From: Chloroflexota bacterium
GTDB taxonomy: Bacteria > Chloroflexota > Anaerolineae > Promineifilales > Promineifilaceae
DNA: 16,624 bases
NCBI GenBank assembly: GCA_024223125.1
Contig: JAAEOP010001283.1
Span: forward strand, 1-16,624
Reading direction: 5' to 3'
Shown: positions 6,289-13,294 of the stretch, in pieces
How the letters are laid out: each line of letters starts with the position of its first letter
How positions within the stretch are numbered: the stretch's first letter is position 1
The notes under the pieces: generated by a model
Databases searched by the model: none
Seen by the model: only the letters and a program-made list of their open reading frames with translations
Told to the model about the DNA's origin: nothing
Position numbers and translations under genes: made by a program

Positions 6289-6672
6289 ATGGGCCGTTTA
6301 CGAATTCCCCTTTTTATCATTATTGGATTGGCAGTAGGTATTGCTCTAGGTTTATACATTGGGTGGGAGGCGATCCCGACGGAGTTTGTAGACGCCAGTC
6401 CGGTTTATCTGGTAGAGGAGCAAAAGCAGGATTATGCGCGTATGATCGCCGCTGTTTATGCTGTTGAGGGGGATTTAACGGCCGCCCAACAACGATTAGA
6501 CGATTTGGGGCCAGATGGAGAAGATGTCCTCACGGCCGTCATGCTAGACAGTATCCTCTTACAACAAAACCCCACCGAAATTAGACAGTTAGTCAATCTG
6601 GCGGCCATGTTGGGTATAGTCTCTCCGGCCATGGATCCGTATTTGTCCCCCACTGAAGAGCCAGCATCATGA
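6289..6672 (+). CDS. Small single-TM protein with GD..A..RL motif
   Basis: This 127-aa protein has unknown function. An N-terminal membrane anchor covers about residues 7-27 (PLFIIIGLAVGIALGLYIGW). The outside or soluble part holds a TPR-like helical piece: SPVYLVEEQKQDYARMIAAVY, then EGDLTAAQQRLDDLG at about 60-74. The same layout (TM, GLYxxW, an S-G/S-P turn, Y..x..Y, GDxxxAxQRLxxL) occurs in the next gene, so the two are paralogues. It ends in a short acidic tail. The coding region overlaps the following start codon (ATGA). The ATG has no clear Shine-Dalgarno sequence and follows the terminator hairpin almost directly. A role in assembling or organising envelope proteins is conceivable but not supported by a recognised domain. 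Confidence 0.8.
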   Translation: MGRLRIPLFIIIGLAVGIALGLYIGWEAIPTEFVDASPVYLVEEQKQDYARMIAAVYAVEGDLTAAQQRLDDLGPDGEDVLTAVMLDSILLQQNPTEIRQLVNLAAMLGIVSPAMDPYLSPTEEPAS

Positions 6673-7574
6673 GTCGTCGCCGCCGTCGCCAGATTCCGTA
6701 CACGCAAAGTTATGATGGCTCACGACCGTTATGGCGGCGCATTTCATCGGCTGGATGGCTGCTCATCAGCTTACTGATGGGTCTGGGCATTGGTTTATAT
6801 TACGCCTGGGTCATAGACCCGATCATCTACATTGACTCTGGCCCGGCCCGGTTCAGCGAAGCGTACAAAGCTGAGTACATTTTCCTGGTCAGCCAAAGTT
6901 ATGCCGCCGATGGCGATTGGCCTCGCGCCGAGCAACGTTTGGCCGCGTTGGAAGATCCCAATTTGCCGCAAACGGTCAATAATTTGCTGGAGACGTATGT
7001 GCGCGACTTGCAATCGCCGGAAGCGTTACGCAATATGGCTAATCTAGCACAGCAGTTGGGGGCGGAAGGGGGTGCGGTCGCCATCTTTGCCCCCACGCCA
7101 GATGTGCAACCCACGCCCACTTTAGCCGCGCCAGTTGTAGAAGCGGCCGCTACCCAGACATCAACGCCTACGCCCACACTTCTGCCCACATCTACCCCAA
7201 CTACCTCACCAACACCACCACCACCGCCAGATACAGATTGGGATTATCGCTTGCTGAATCAGGAACGCATTTGCTTGCCGGCCGAGGAGCCGCCCCGCAT
7301 TGAAGTGGTGACACAAAATGCCTTTTTAGACGATTTACCAGGTGTGGAAGTACAAGTGAGTTGGGCCAACGGCCGTGACCATTTCTATACCGGCTTCAAA
7401 CCAGACCAGGGAGATGGGTATGGCGACTTTACGATGGAGTCGGATGTTTCCTACACAGTTATATTAGCTGAGGGAAGTCCCGAAGTAAGTGGGTTGCGTG
7501 TGGAGTTGTGTGATGATGGCCGTACCGTCGGCTGGCAACTACTCTTTCAAAAAACAACAACTGCCAGTGAATAA
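6669..7574 (+). CDS. Membrane-anchored protein with Thr/Pro linker and C-terminal beta domain
   Basis: This 301-aa protein has unknown function. The basic N-terminus (MSRRRRRQ) precedes a membrane segment at about residues 28-49. A TPR-like region at about 60-135 follows (EAYKAEYIFLVSQSYAADGD, then WPRAEQRLAALED), homologous to the upstream 127-aa protein. A Thr/Pro-rich linker spans about 145-190. The C-terminal domain (about 195-301) looks beta-rich, contains two Cys (C205 and C284) that could form a disulfide outside the cell, and has an alternating pattern suggestive of a ligand-binding beta-sandwich. The start codon overlaps the previous stop (ATGA), so the pair is translationally coupled. 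The gene ends 20 nt from the convergent mutL stop. Confidence 0.82.
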   Translation: MSRRRRRQIPYTQSYDGSRPLWRRISSAGWLLISLLMGLGIGLYYAWVIDPIIYIDSGPARFSEAYKAEYIFLVSQSYAADGDWPRAEQRLAALEDPNLPQTVNNLLETYVRDLQSPEALRNMANLAQQLGAEGGAVAIFAPTPDVQPTPTLAAPVVEAAATQTSTPTPTLLPTSTPTTSPTPPPPPDTDWDYRLLNQERICLPAEEPPRIEVVTQNAFLDDLPGVEVQVSWANGRDHFYTGFKPDQGDGYGDFTMESDVSYTVILAEGSPEVSGLRVELCDDGRTVGWQLLFQKTTTASE

Positions 7575-7594
7575 CCATCACTGCAAACTGAAAA

Positions 7595-9379
7595 CTAAAT
7601 CCGCCCAAATTCCCGCGCTAACTGAGCCACCGACAAATAAATAAAGGTCGGTTTCCCTTGGGGATTGGTCATAGGGTGGGCACATTTTTCTAGCTGCTGA
7701 ATAAGTTCTTCCATTTGGGTGGAATTTAAGGATTGACCGGCACGAACAGCGGCCGCTTCTGCCACAATCTGAATCAGTTGACCGGGCAACTCTGCGGCCG
7801 AGACGGGTTGGCGTTCCTGCCGGGTTACAATTGCCAGTAGGAGATGAGCCGCATCCTGAGCGGCAACCAGGGTAGGGATAGCCCGCACCATCACAGTTTG
7901 GGGGCCAAATGGCTCCACATGAAAACCAATTTCAGCCAGGAGCTTTAACTGTTTGTTGAGCCATTCTGATTGGGTAGGGGCCAAAGTCACGGCCGTGCCC
8001 GCCGACAGCGTTTTTGTTTCCACCCGTTTCCCCTGCCATTGAGCCAGATATCGCTCATACAACACCCGTTCATGGGCTGCCTGCTGGTCAATTAGAAACA
8101 CTCCATCCGGCCCTTCGGTGATGATGTAGGCGGCGCCAATTTGCCCCACCACCCGCATAACCGGCAGCAAGTTGTCATTGTCTGCCTCTCTGTTTGGGGA
8201 GTCGCTGTCGGCCGTGTCCCAGGTTAAATCCAGCGCTGCTTGTGGTTTATCGTCGGGACGGGTAAAGGCGTGTTGGTCCAGATTCCCTTCCCAACCAGGC
8301 GTCATCGCTTCTATCTGGCTGCCAATATTCCAGGCACTCATATGGCGAATGGGAGCCTCGGCTACTAATGTCTGGCGCACCGCTCGCTGTACTTCCCCAA
8401 ATGGCGCTTTGCCACCTCGAAAACGCACTTCTGTTTTGGCAGGATGCACATTGACATCTACCTGGTTTGGCGGCAGTTCCAGAAACAGAGCCGCCAATGG
8501 GTAACGGCCGCTAGGCAGCAAAGTATGGTACGCCTGAATAACAGCATAGGTGAGTTTGTTGTCTTTGACCCAACGGCCGTTGACAAACAACACAATTTTC
8601 CCTCGATTAGACCAGTGGACGGAGGGGGGGCCAATGAAACCGGATATAGAGATTGGAGATTGGTTATTTGAGATTGTTGAATCCTCTTCAATCTCCAATC
8701 TCGAATCTCCAATCTCCAACAATTGACGGGCTACTTCGGGACCGTAGAGGGACAGCAGCACATCTAACACGTTGCCGTTGCCGTTGGATTGGAAGGTGAT
8801 ACGGCCGTTGTGCGTCAGCCGAAAGCGAATATGAGGGTAAGCCAGTGCGTAACAGGTGACAAATTCATCAATCAACCGTTTTTCGGTCTTATCACTCTTC
8901 AAAAATTTGAGACGGGCGGGTACATTGTAAAACAGGTTTTCTACGGCGATGACTGTGCCTTGTGGCGCGCCGACCGTATCGCTGCTGCGCTTGATGCCCC
9001 CTTCCAGCACCAGCCGCGTACCATACTCCTCGTCGGCCACCCGCGAAATGAGCGTTACCTGGCTGACGGCCGAAACAGCCGCCAATGCTTCGCCGCGAAA
9101 ACCGAGGGTACGGATGGCGTTCAAATCTTCAATACCCCGCAACTTAGAGGTGGCGTGCCGGTGAAAGGCAATTTCAATGTCGGCCGCCGGGATACCTGAT
9201 CCATTATCAGCAATTTGAATGCTCTGACGGCCGGCCTGGCGTATATCTACATTGATAGTGGTCGCTCCGGCATCAATACCGTTTTCTACTAATTCTTTGA
9301 CAACAGACGACGGCCGTTCCACTACCTCACCGGCCGCAATCTGGGACGCTAACTGCTCGGACAAAATCTGAATAGCCAT
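7595..9379 (-). CDS. mutL: DNA mismatch repair protein MutL
   Basis: This 594-aa protein couples MutS mismatch recognition to downstream repair. The N-terminal GHKL ATPase is intact: E29 and N33 in VVKELVENGIDAGA, D58 in ADNGSGI, the lid segment ATSKLRGIEDL and TLGFRGEAL (91-99), then LFYNVPARLKFL. The C-terminal dimerisation domain is present. However, the nuclease motif reads DQQAAHERVLYE (D431 onward, 8054-8089) in place of DQHA(X)2E(X)4E. The ACR segment reads AEAAAVRAGQ, and the CPHGRP segment reads NPQGKP (7649-7666). Most metal ligands are thus missing. Residues about 219-243 are encoded by a GGAGATT-type repeat. I chose the ATG at 9379 because MAIQILSEQLASQIAAGEV matches the family start. 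An upstream in-frame GTG (9412) would add 11 residues atypical of the family. It is divergent from the S1 gene. Confidence 0.96.
   Translation of the reverse strand: MAIQILSEQLASQIAAGEVVERPSSVVKELVENGIDAGATTINVDIRQAGRQSIQIADNGSGIPAADIEIAFHRHATSKLRGIEDLNAIRTLGFRGEALAAVSAVSQVTLISRVADEEYGTRLVLEGGIKRSSDTVGAPQGTVIAVENLFYNVPARLKFLKSDKTEKRLIDEFVTCYALAYPHIRFRLTHNGRITFQSNGNGNVLDVLLSLYGPEVARQLLEIGDSRLEIEEDSTISNNQSPISISGFIGPPSVHWSNRGKIVLFVNGRWVKDNKLTYAVIQAYHTLLPSGRYPLAALFLELPPNQVDVNVHPAKTEVRFRGGKAPFGEVQRAVRQTLVAEAPIRHMSAWNIGSQIEAMTPGWEGNLDQHAFTRPDDKPQAALDLTWDTADSDSPNREADNDNLLPVMRVVGQIGAAYIITEGPDGVFLIDQQAAHERVLYERYLAQWQGKRVETKTLSAGTAVTLAPTQSEWLNKQLKLLAEIGFHVEPFGPQTVMVRAIPTLVAAQDAAHLLLAIVTRQERQPVSAAELPGQLIQIVAEAAAVRAGQSLNSTQMEELIQQLEKCAHPMTNPQGKPTFIYLSVAQLAREFGRI
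8649..8720. repeat. GGAGATT-type repeat inside mutL
   Basis: The segment is built from units of GAGATTG and its complement CAATCTC. GAGATTGGAGATTG (8649-8662) is the exact reverse complement of 8689-8702, and another AATCTCCAATCTCC copy follows at 8705-8718. It stays in frame and encodes the stretch LLEIGDSRLEIE through SPISIS in MutL. This composition is typical of dispersed spacer repeats rather than of MutL coding sequence. Confidence 0.75.
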
Positions 9380-9465
9380 AAGCGATATTGTATCATCAAT
9401 TGTTACTCTCACCGGTACTAATTCCCAAAGAGTGTATGAACTTCATTAACAGGAAAATTGCATTA

Positions 9466-9493
9466 TTGCCAACCCATCTAAACCCAGTATAAT
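9466..9493 (+). promoter_or_regulatory. Promoter of the S1/clpC operon
   Basis: TTGCCA (9466-9471) and a perfect TATAAT (9488-9493) are separated by 16 nt. Transcription would begin near 9500, giving a leader of about 37 nt before the TTG start codon. It lies in the mutL/S1 divergent spacer. Confidence 0.8.
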
Positions 9494-9523
9494 CGGATTA
9501 AATATGCATATTTTATCTTTGTG

Positions 9524-9529
9524 AGGAAG
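9524..9529 (+). promoter_or_regulatory. Ribosome binding site deciding a TTG start
   Basis: AGGAAG at 9524-9529, within GTGAGGAAGAAG, is an anti-Shine-Dalgarno match placed 7-9 nt before the TTG at 9537. The first in-frame ATG (9582) has no comparable site, which favours the TTG start. Confidence 0.65.
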
Positions 9530-9536
9530 AAGAATT

Positions 9537-10697
9537 TTGATCAATAATACATCAGAAGAAAACGGTGAAACTGGCCACCCAATGGATTTTTTGTTAGATG
9601 CGTCGTTTGATCCACCGGCCACAGGCGACACAAAAACAGGTTGGGTCGTAGCCCGCCGCAATAATGAAGTTTTAGTAGATATTGGCGCCAAGTCGGAAGG
9701 AGTTATTTCGGCGAATGAATGGCAAAGTCTCGATGAGGCAGCTCGTGAAGAGTTGTCTGTGGGCAATGAAGTAACCGTTATTGTTTTATCCGCTGAAGAT
9801 GATCAGGGCAATGTGCTGGTCTCGTTTGCGAAAGCGGCCGAGGCGCGTGATTGGAAGGAAATGCTATCACTGCAAAAATCGCAAGAAGTCTGCCAGGGTA
9901 AAATCAGTGGTTACAATCGAGGCGGTGTCCTGGTAGATGTGAAGCATTTAATTGGCTTTTTACCTAAATCCCATTTAAGCCAGGAGCGACGACAGTTGGT
10001 CAGGCAAAACCCCAACGCCTTGCAAAAAGCTATTGGTGAAACCGTCTATATCAAAGTTTTGGAAGCTGATCCCGACCAGGAGCGTCTGATTCTTTCAGAA
10101 AAGGCAGCAGAGAAGGAAGTTCGTCAGGCCAAACGGGCTGAGTTGATGGCCGGTATTCAAGAAGGCGCTGTGTTTGACGGCCGTGTTATTAACCTGGCCG
10201 ACTTTGGCGCCTTTGTGGATATTGGCGGCGTCGAAGGTCTGGTACATCTCTCAGAATTAAGTTGGAAGCGCATTAACAAACCATCTGAAGTATTGGAGGT
10301 GGGGGATGAAGTCAAGGTCATGGTTTTGTCTGTAGATCAGGAACGGGAACGACTGGCGCTGAGCATCAAACGCATGAAAGCTGATCCCTGGACGGAAGTT
10401 TCCAAAATTTATCAGATTGGACAGCTCATTGAAGCCACCGTAACTAAAATTACCCCCTATGGCGCTTTTGCCCGTTTACAAGATGAATATGAATTAGAAG
10501 GACTCATTCATATTTCAGAATTATCGGAAGATCACATTGAACATCCGCGTGAGGTTGTTCATGTGTCACAACAAATAACTGTACGGCTTATTCGTATCGA
10601 TGCGGATCAGCGACAGCTTGGTTTAAGCATCAAGCAGGTTGCTTCCACTAAATTTGTCGAGTCAGATCTGGAAATGCTGACGATGATGAGTGAATGA
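9537..10697 (+). CDS. rpsA: S1-domain protein, ribosomal protein S1-like
   Basis: This 386-aa protein carries four S1 (OB-fold) RNA-binding domains at about residues 33-98, 117-187, 209-278 and 295-367. The third is the most canonical ([30 protein letters not shown]), and the fourth has TPYGAFARL and [10 protein letters not shown]. Bacterial S1 recruits mRNA to the 30S subunit. Four-domain versions are common outside proteobacteria, which have six. The TTG start at 9537 is supported by AGGAAG. Starting at the ATG at 9582 ([12 protein letters not shown]) would lose 15 poorly structured residues. A strong promoter precedes it, and clpC follows after 14 nt, so the two are probably one operon. 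The gene symbol reflects homology. A more general RNA-binding or translation-tuning role is possible. Confidence 0.88.
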   Translation: MINNTSEENGETGHPMDFLLDASFDPPATGDTKTGWVVARRNNEVLVDIGAKSEGVISANEWQSLDEAAREELSVGNEVTVIVLSAEDDQGNVLVSFAKAAEARDWKEMLSLQKSQEVCQGKISGYNRGGVLVDVKHLIGFLPKSHLSQERRQLVRQNPNALQKAIGETVYIKVLEADPDQERLILSEKAAEKEVRQAKRAELMAGIQEGAVFDGRVINLADFGAFVDIGGVEGLVHLSELSWKRINKPSEVLEVGDEVKVMVLSVDQERERLALSIKRMKADPWTEVSKIYQIGQLIEATVTKITPYGAFARLQDEYELEGLIHISELSEDHIEHPREVVHVSQQITVRLIRIDADQRQLGLSIKQVASTKFVESDLEMLTMMSE

Positions 10698-10711
10698 TGA
10701 GGTAAACATCG

Positions 10712-13231
10712 GTGAACTCAAAAAACTGGGAACGATTTACACAACGTGCCAGGCGTGTTTTGAGTCTGGCACAGGAAGAAGCAGAACGTTTGAATCATAG
10801 CTATATTGGCAGTGAGCATGTTCTCATTGGCTTGCTGCGTGAAGAAGGTGGCGTTGCTGGTCGTGTCTTGCGTGAACTGGGTTTGGATGCTGCTCGTGTT
10901 CAGGCCATGGTCGAGCGGCTTTCTGGCGGACCAGGCACACGCACCCCCTTTACTAAAATCGAGCTTTCTCCCAGCACAAAGCGGTTGCTGGAATTAGCAG
11001 TTGAGGAAGCCCGGCGCATGGGACAGCATTACATCAGCACGGAACATCTACTGCTGGGGTTGGCCCGGCAAAATGAAGGGCTGGCGCTTGATGTGCTGCG
11101 TAAGTTTGGCATTAGTCCGGAACAAATCCGCCGCCAAACACGGCGTATGTTAAAGGAAAGTCCGGTGGGCGCAACTGAAAGCAGTTCCCCTTCCCGGCGT
11201 CGTAGTGGCAAAAAAGAAAAAAGCAAAACGCCGATGGTTGATCAACTGGCAACGGATTTAACGGCGCTGGCTGAAGAAAATAAACTGGATCCGGTTATCG
11301 GTCGTAATATGGAAATTGAGCGGGTGATTCAGATATTGGCCCGCCGTACCAAGAATAATCCGGCGCTTATTGGGCAGCCTGGTGTGGGTAAAACAGCCAT
11401 TATTGAAGGATTGGCGCAGCGGATTATTGACGGCCGTGTGCCCGACATTCTTCATAATAAACGAGTTTTACAACTGGATGTGGGCAGCTTAGTAGCCGGT
11501 ACAATGTATCGTGGTCAGTTTGAAGAACGGCTCAAACGGGTCATCGAAGAACTCAAATCCAGCCATTCTATTCTCTTTATTGATGAGGTACACATGCTGG
11601 TGGGAGCCGGTTCAGCCGGTAGTTCTGTAGATGCAGCCAATATTTTAAAACCAGCATTGGCTCGTGGCGAGCTGCAAACCATTGGCGCCACCACTATGGA
11701 TGAGTATCGCAAATACATTGAAAGCGATGCCGCTCTGGAGCGCCGCTTTCAACCAGTTCATGTGGATGAACCCACCCCAGAAGAAAGCATCGAAATCCTG
11801 AAAGGTATTAAAGGGGCATACGAACAGCATCATAATCTTTTTATTACACAGGAAGCAATTGAAGCGGCCGTTAATCTTTCAACTCGCTATGTGACCGACC
11901 GTTTTCTACCCGATAAAGCGATTGATTTGATTGATGAGAGTTCCTCACGGGTACGCATGTATCGCATACCGCAAGCGGCCGATATTCGGGATGCTTATGA
12001 TTCCCTGCGTGATCTGCGCGATGAACGAACACAGGCGGTTGAACGCGGCCGTCATCAATACGCCGAAGAATTACGCGACCGTGAAGCAGATATTCAACGC
12101 CAGCTAGACCAGTTACGGGCCGGTTCCGAAGATGAATACAGTGTCAGTGTGACGGCCGAAGATATTGCCGAAGTGCTTTCCATGTGGACAGGCATTCCCG
12201 TGTACCAATTCACGCAAGAAGAATCTGCGCGATTGCTGGACATGGAAAAGGAAATGCGGAAACATATCGTTGGCCAGACAGAAGCAATTGAAGCCATCTC
12301 CAAAGCTGTACGTCGGGCACGAGCCGGGTTAAAAGACCCCCACCGTCCCATTGGCTCATTTATTTTCCTTGGCCCCACAGGGGTTGGCAAAACCGAGTTA
12401 ACCAAAGCATTAGCGATGTTCCTCTTTGGCAGCGAAGATTCCCTGGTGCAGTTGGATATGTCTGAATTTATGGAACGGCACAATGTAGCCCGCCTAGTTG
12501 GTTCGCCACCCGGATATGTAGGCTATGAAGACGCTGGTCAGTTAACTGAAGCTGTCCGCCGCCGCCCCTACTCCATCGTCGTATTCGATGAAATTGAAAA
12601 AGCTCATCCCGAAGCCTTCAATCTACTGCTGCAAATTATGGAAGAAGGACATTTGTCAGATGCCAAAGGCCAGAAAGTTAATTTCCGTAATGCACTCATC
12701 ATTATGACTTCTAATGTGGGCGCCGATACGATTCGTCGGGGGCCAAATCTGGGCTTTTCATTCCGCCGGGACGAATCGTCTGCCGAACAAGAGCAGTATG
12801 CAGAAATGCAGAAAACGTTGATGGAACAGCTGAAGAAGCAGTTCCGGCCAGAGTTTATCAACCGGGTAGATAACATTATTATCTTCCGGCAGCTTTCAAA
12901 AGAAAGTATTCGGCATATTGTGGACATTATTTTGGGCGAGGTAAATGAGCGTCTGGTTGACCATGAAATTTCAATTGAGACCACAGACGAGGCCCGTGAT
13001 TGGTTAGCGGAACATGGGTATGACGCTGAATTTGGGGCACGGCCGTTGCGCCGCCTTATTCAAACTGAAGTGGAAGACCGTTTGTCCGATGCTGTCTTAT
13101 CCGGCGGTCTCGATTCTGGAGATATTGCTCTGGTGGATGTGGAAGATGATGAAATTGTGGTTAATGTGGTTAAAAGCATCCAATCTGAAACAGATGAACT
13201 GAGTGCCGAAACAGCTTTGCCTACCCCGTAA
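10712..13231 (+). CDS. clpC: ATP-dependent Clp protease ATPase subunit ClpC
   Basis: This 839-aa AAA+ unfoldase threads substrates into the ClpP peptidase in the cytosol. It has two Clp N-terminal repeats (about residues 4-145). The first ATPase module has Walker A GQPGVGKT (221-228) and Walker B with D291/E292 (ILFIDEVHM). A ClpC-length middle domain (about 410-455, [13 protein letters not shown]) has UVR-like coiled-coil character. The second ATPase module has Walker A GPTGVGKT (554-561) and Walker B with D626/E627 ([12 protein letters not shown]). A hydrophobic LGF loop (NLGFSFRR) after the second Walker B is the expected ClpP-docking tripeptide. A small C-terminal domain completes the fold. 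Translation starts at GTG 10712 with GAGG 9 nt upstream, 14 nt after the S1 gene. No CtsR or McsA/B genes are adjacent. Confidence 0.96.
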   Translation: MNSKNWERFTQRARRVLSLAQEEAERLNHSYIGSEHVLIGLLREEGGVAGRVLRELGLDAARVQAMVERLSGGPGTRTPFTKIELSPSTKRLLELAVEEARRMGQHYISTEHLLLGLARQNEGLALDVLRKFGISPEQIRRQTRRMLKESPVGATESSSPSRRRSGKKEKSKTPMVDQLATDLTALAEENKLDPVIGRNMEIERVIQILARRTKNNPALIGQPGVGKTAIIEGLAQRIIDGRVPDILHNKRVLQLDVGSLVAGTMYRGQFEERLKRVIEELKSSHSILFIDEVHMLVGAGSAGSSVDAANILKPALARGELQTIGATTMDEYRKYIESDAALERRFQPVHVDEPTPEESIEILKGIKGAYEQHHNLFITQEAIEAAVNLSTRYVTDRFLPDKAIDLIDESSSRVRMYRIPQAADIRDAYDSLRDLRDERTQAVERGRHQYAEELRDREADIQRQLDQLRAGSEDEYSVSVTAEDIAEVLSMWTGIPVYQFTQEESARLLDMEKEMRKHIVGQTEAIEAISKAVRRARAGLKDPHRPIGSFIFLGPTGVGKTELTKALAMFLFGSEDSLVQLDMSEFMERHNVARLVGSPPGYVGYEDAGQLTEAVRRRPYSIVVFDEIEKAHPEAFNLLLQIMEEGHLSDAKGQKVNFRNALIIMTSNVGADTIRRGPNLGFSFRRDESSAEQEQYAEMQKTLMEQLKKQFRPEFINRVDNIIIFRQLSKESIRHIVDIILGEVNERLVDHEISIETTDEARDWLAEHGYDAEFGARPLRRLIQTEVEDRLSDAVLSGGLDSGDIALVDVEDDEIVVNVVKSIQSETDELSAETALPTP

Positions 13232-13241
13232 TACTATAAAT

Positions 13242-13294
13242 TAGTTCGTAGTAACGACTTTAGTCGTCCAGACCAAAGCCGTTACTACGAACTA
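13242..13294. repeat. Inverted repeat at the clpC/UPF0182 convergent junction
   Basis: TAGTTCGTAGTAACG (13242-13256) is the exact reverse complement of 13280-13294, leaving a 23-nt interior that itself contains a small GACTTTAGTC palindrome. The right arm includes the TAG stop codon of the UPF0182 gene (13292-13294), and the left arm begins 10 nt after the clpC stop. The stem could end or separate the two convergent transcripts, although no T-tract follows. It also looks like a dispersed repeat element. Confidence 0.7.

Noticed and set aside
6276..6467. GTG-initiated frame overlapping the start of the 127-aa gene
   Set aside because: It is out of frame with a protein that has a convincing membrane anchor and a paralogue. 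It begins inside the terminator T-tract region.
8649..8720. CRISPR-like array
   Set aside because: The units are 7-12 nt, overlap without unique spacers and occur in both orientations. This is a simple repeat.
9380..9412. GTG at 9412 as the mutL start
   Set aside because: It adds MRVTIDDTISL, which is not part of MutL. The ATG at 9379 gives the canonical start and places E29, N33 and D58 at the usual positions.
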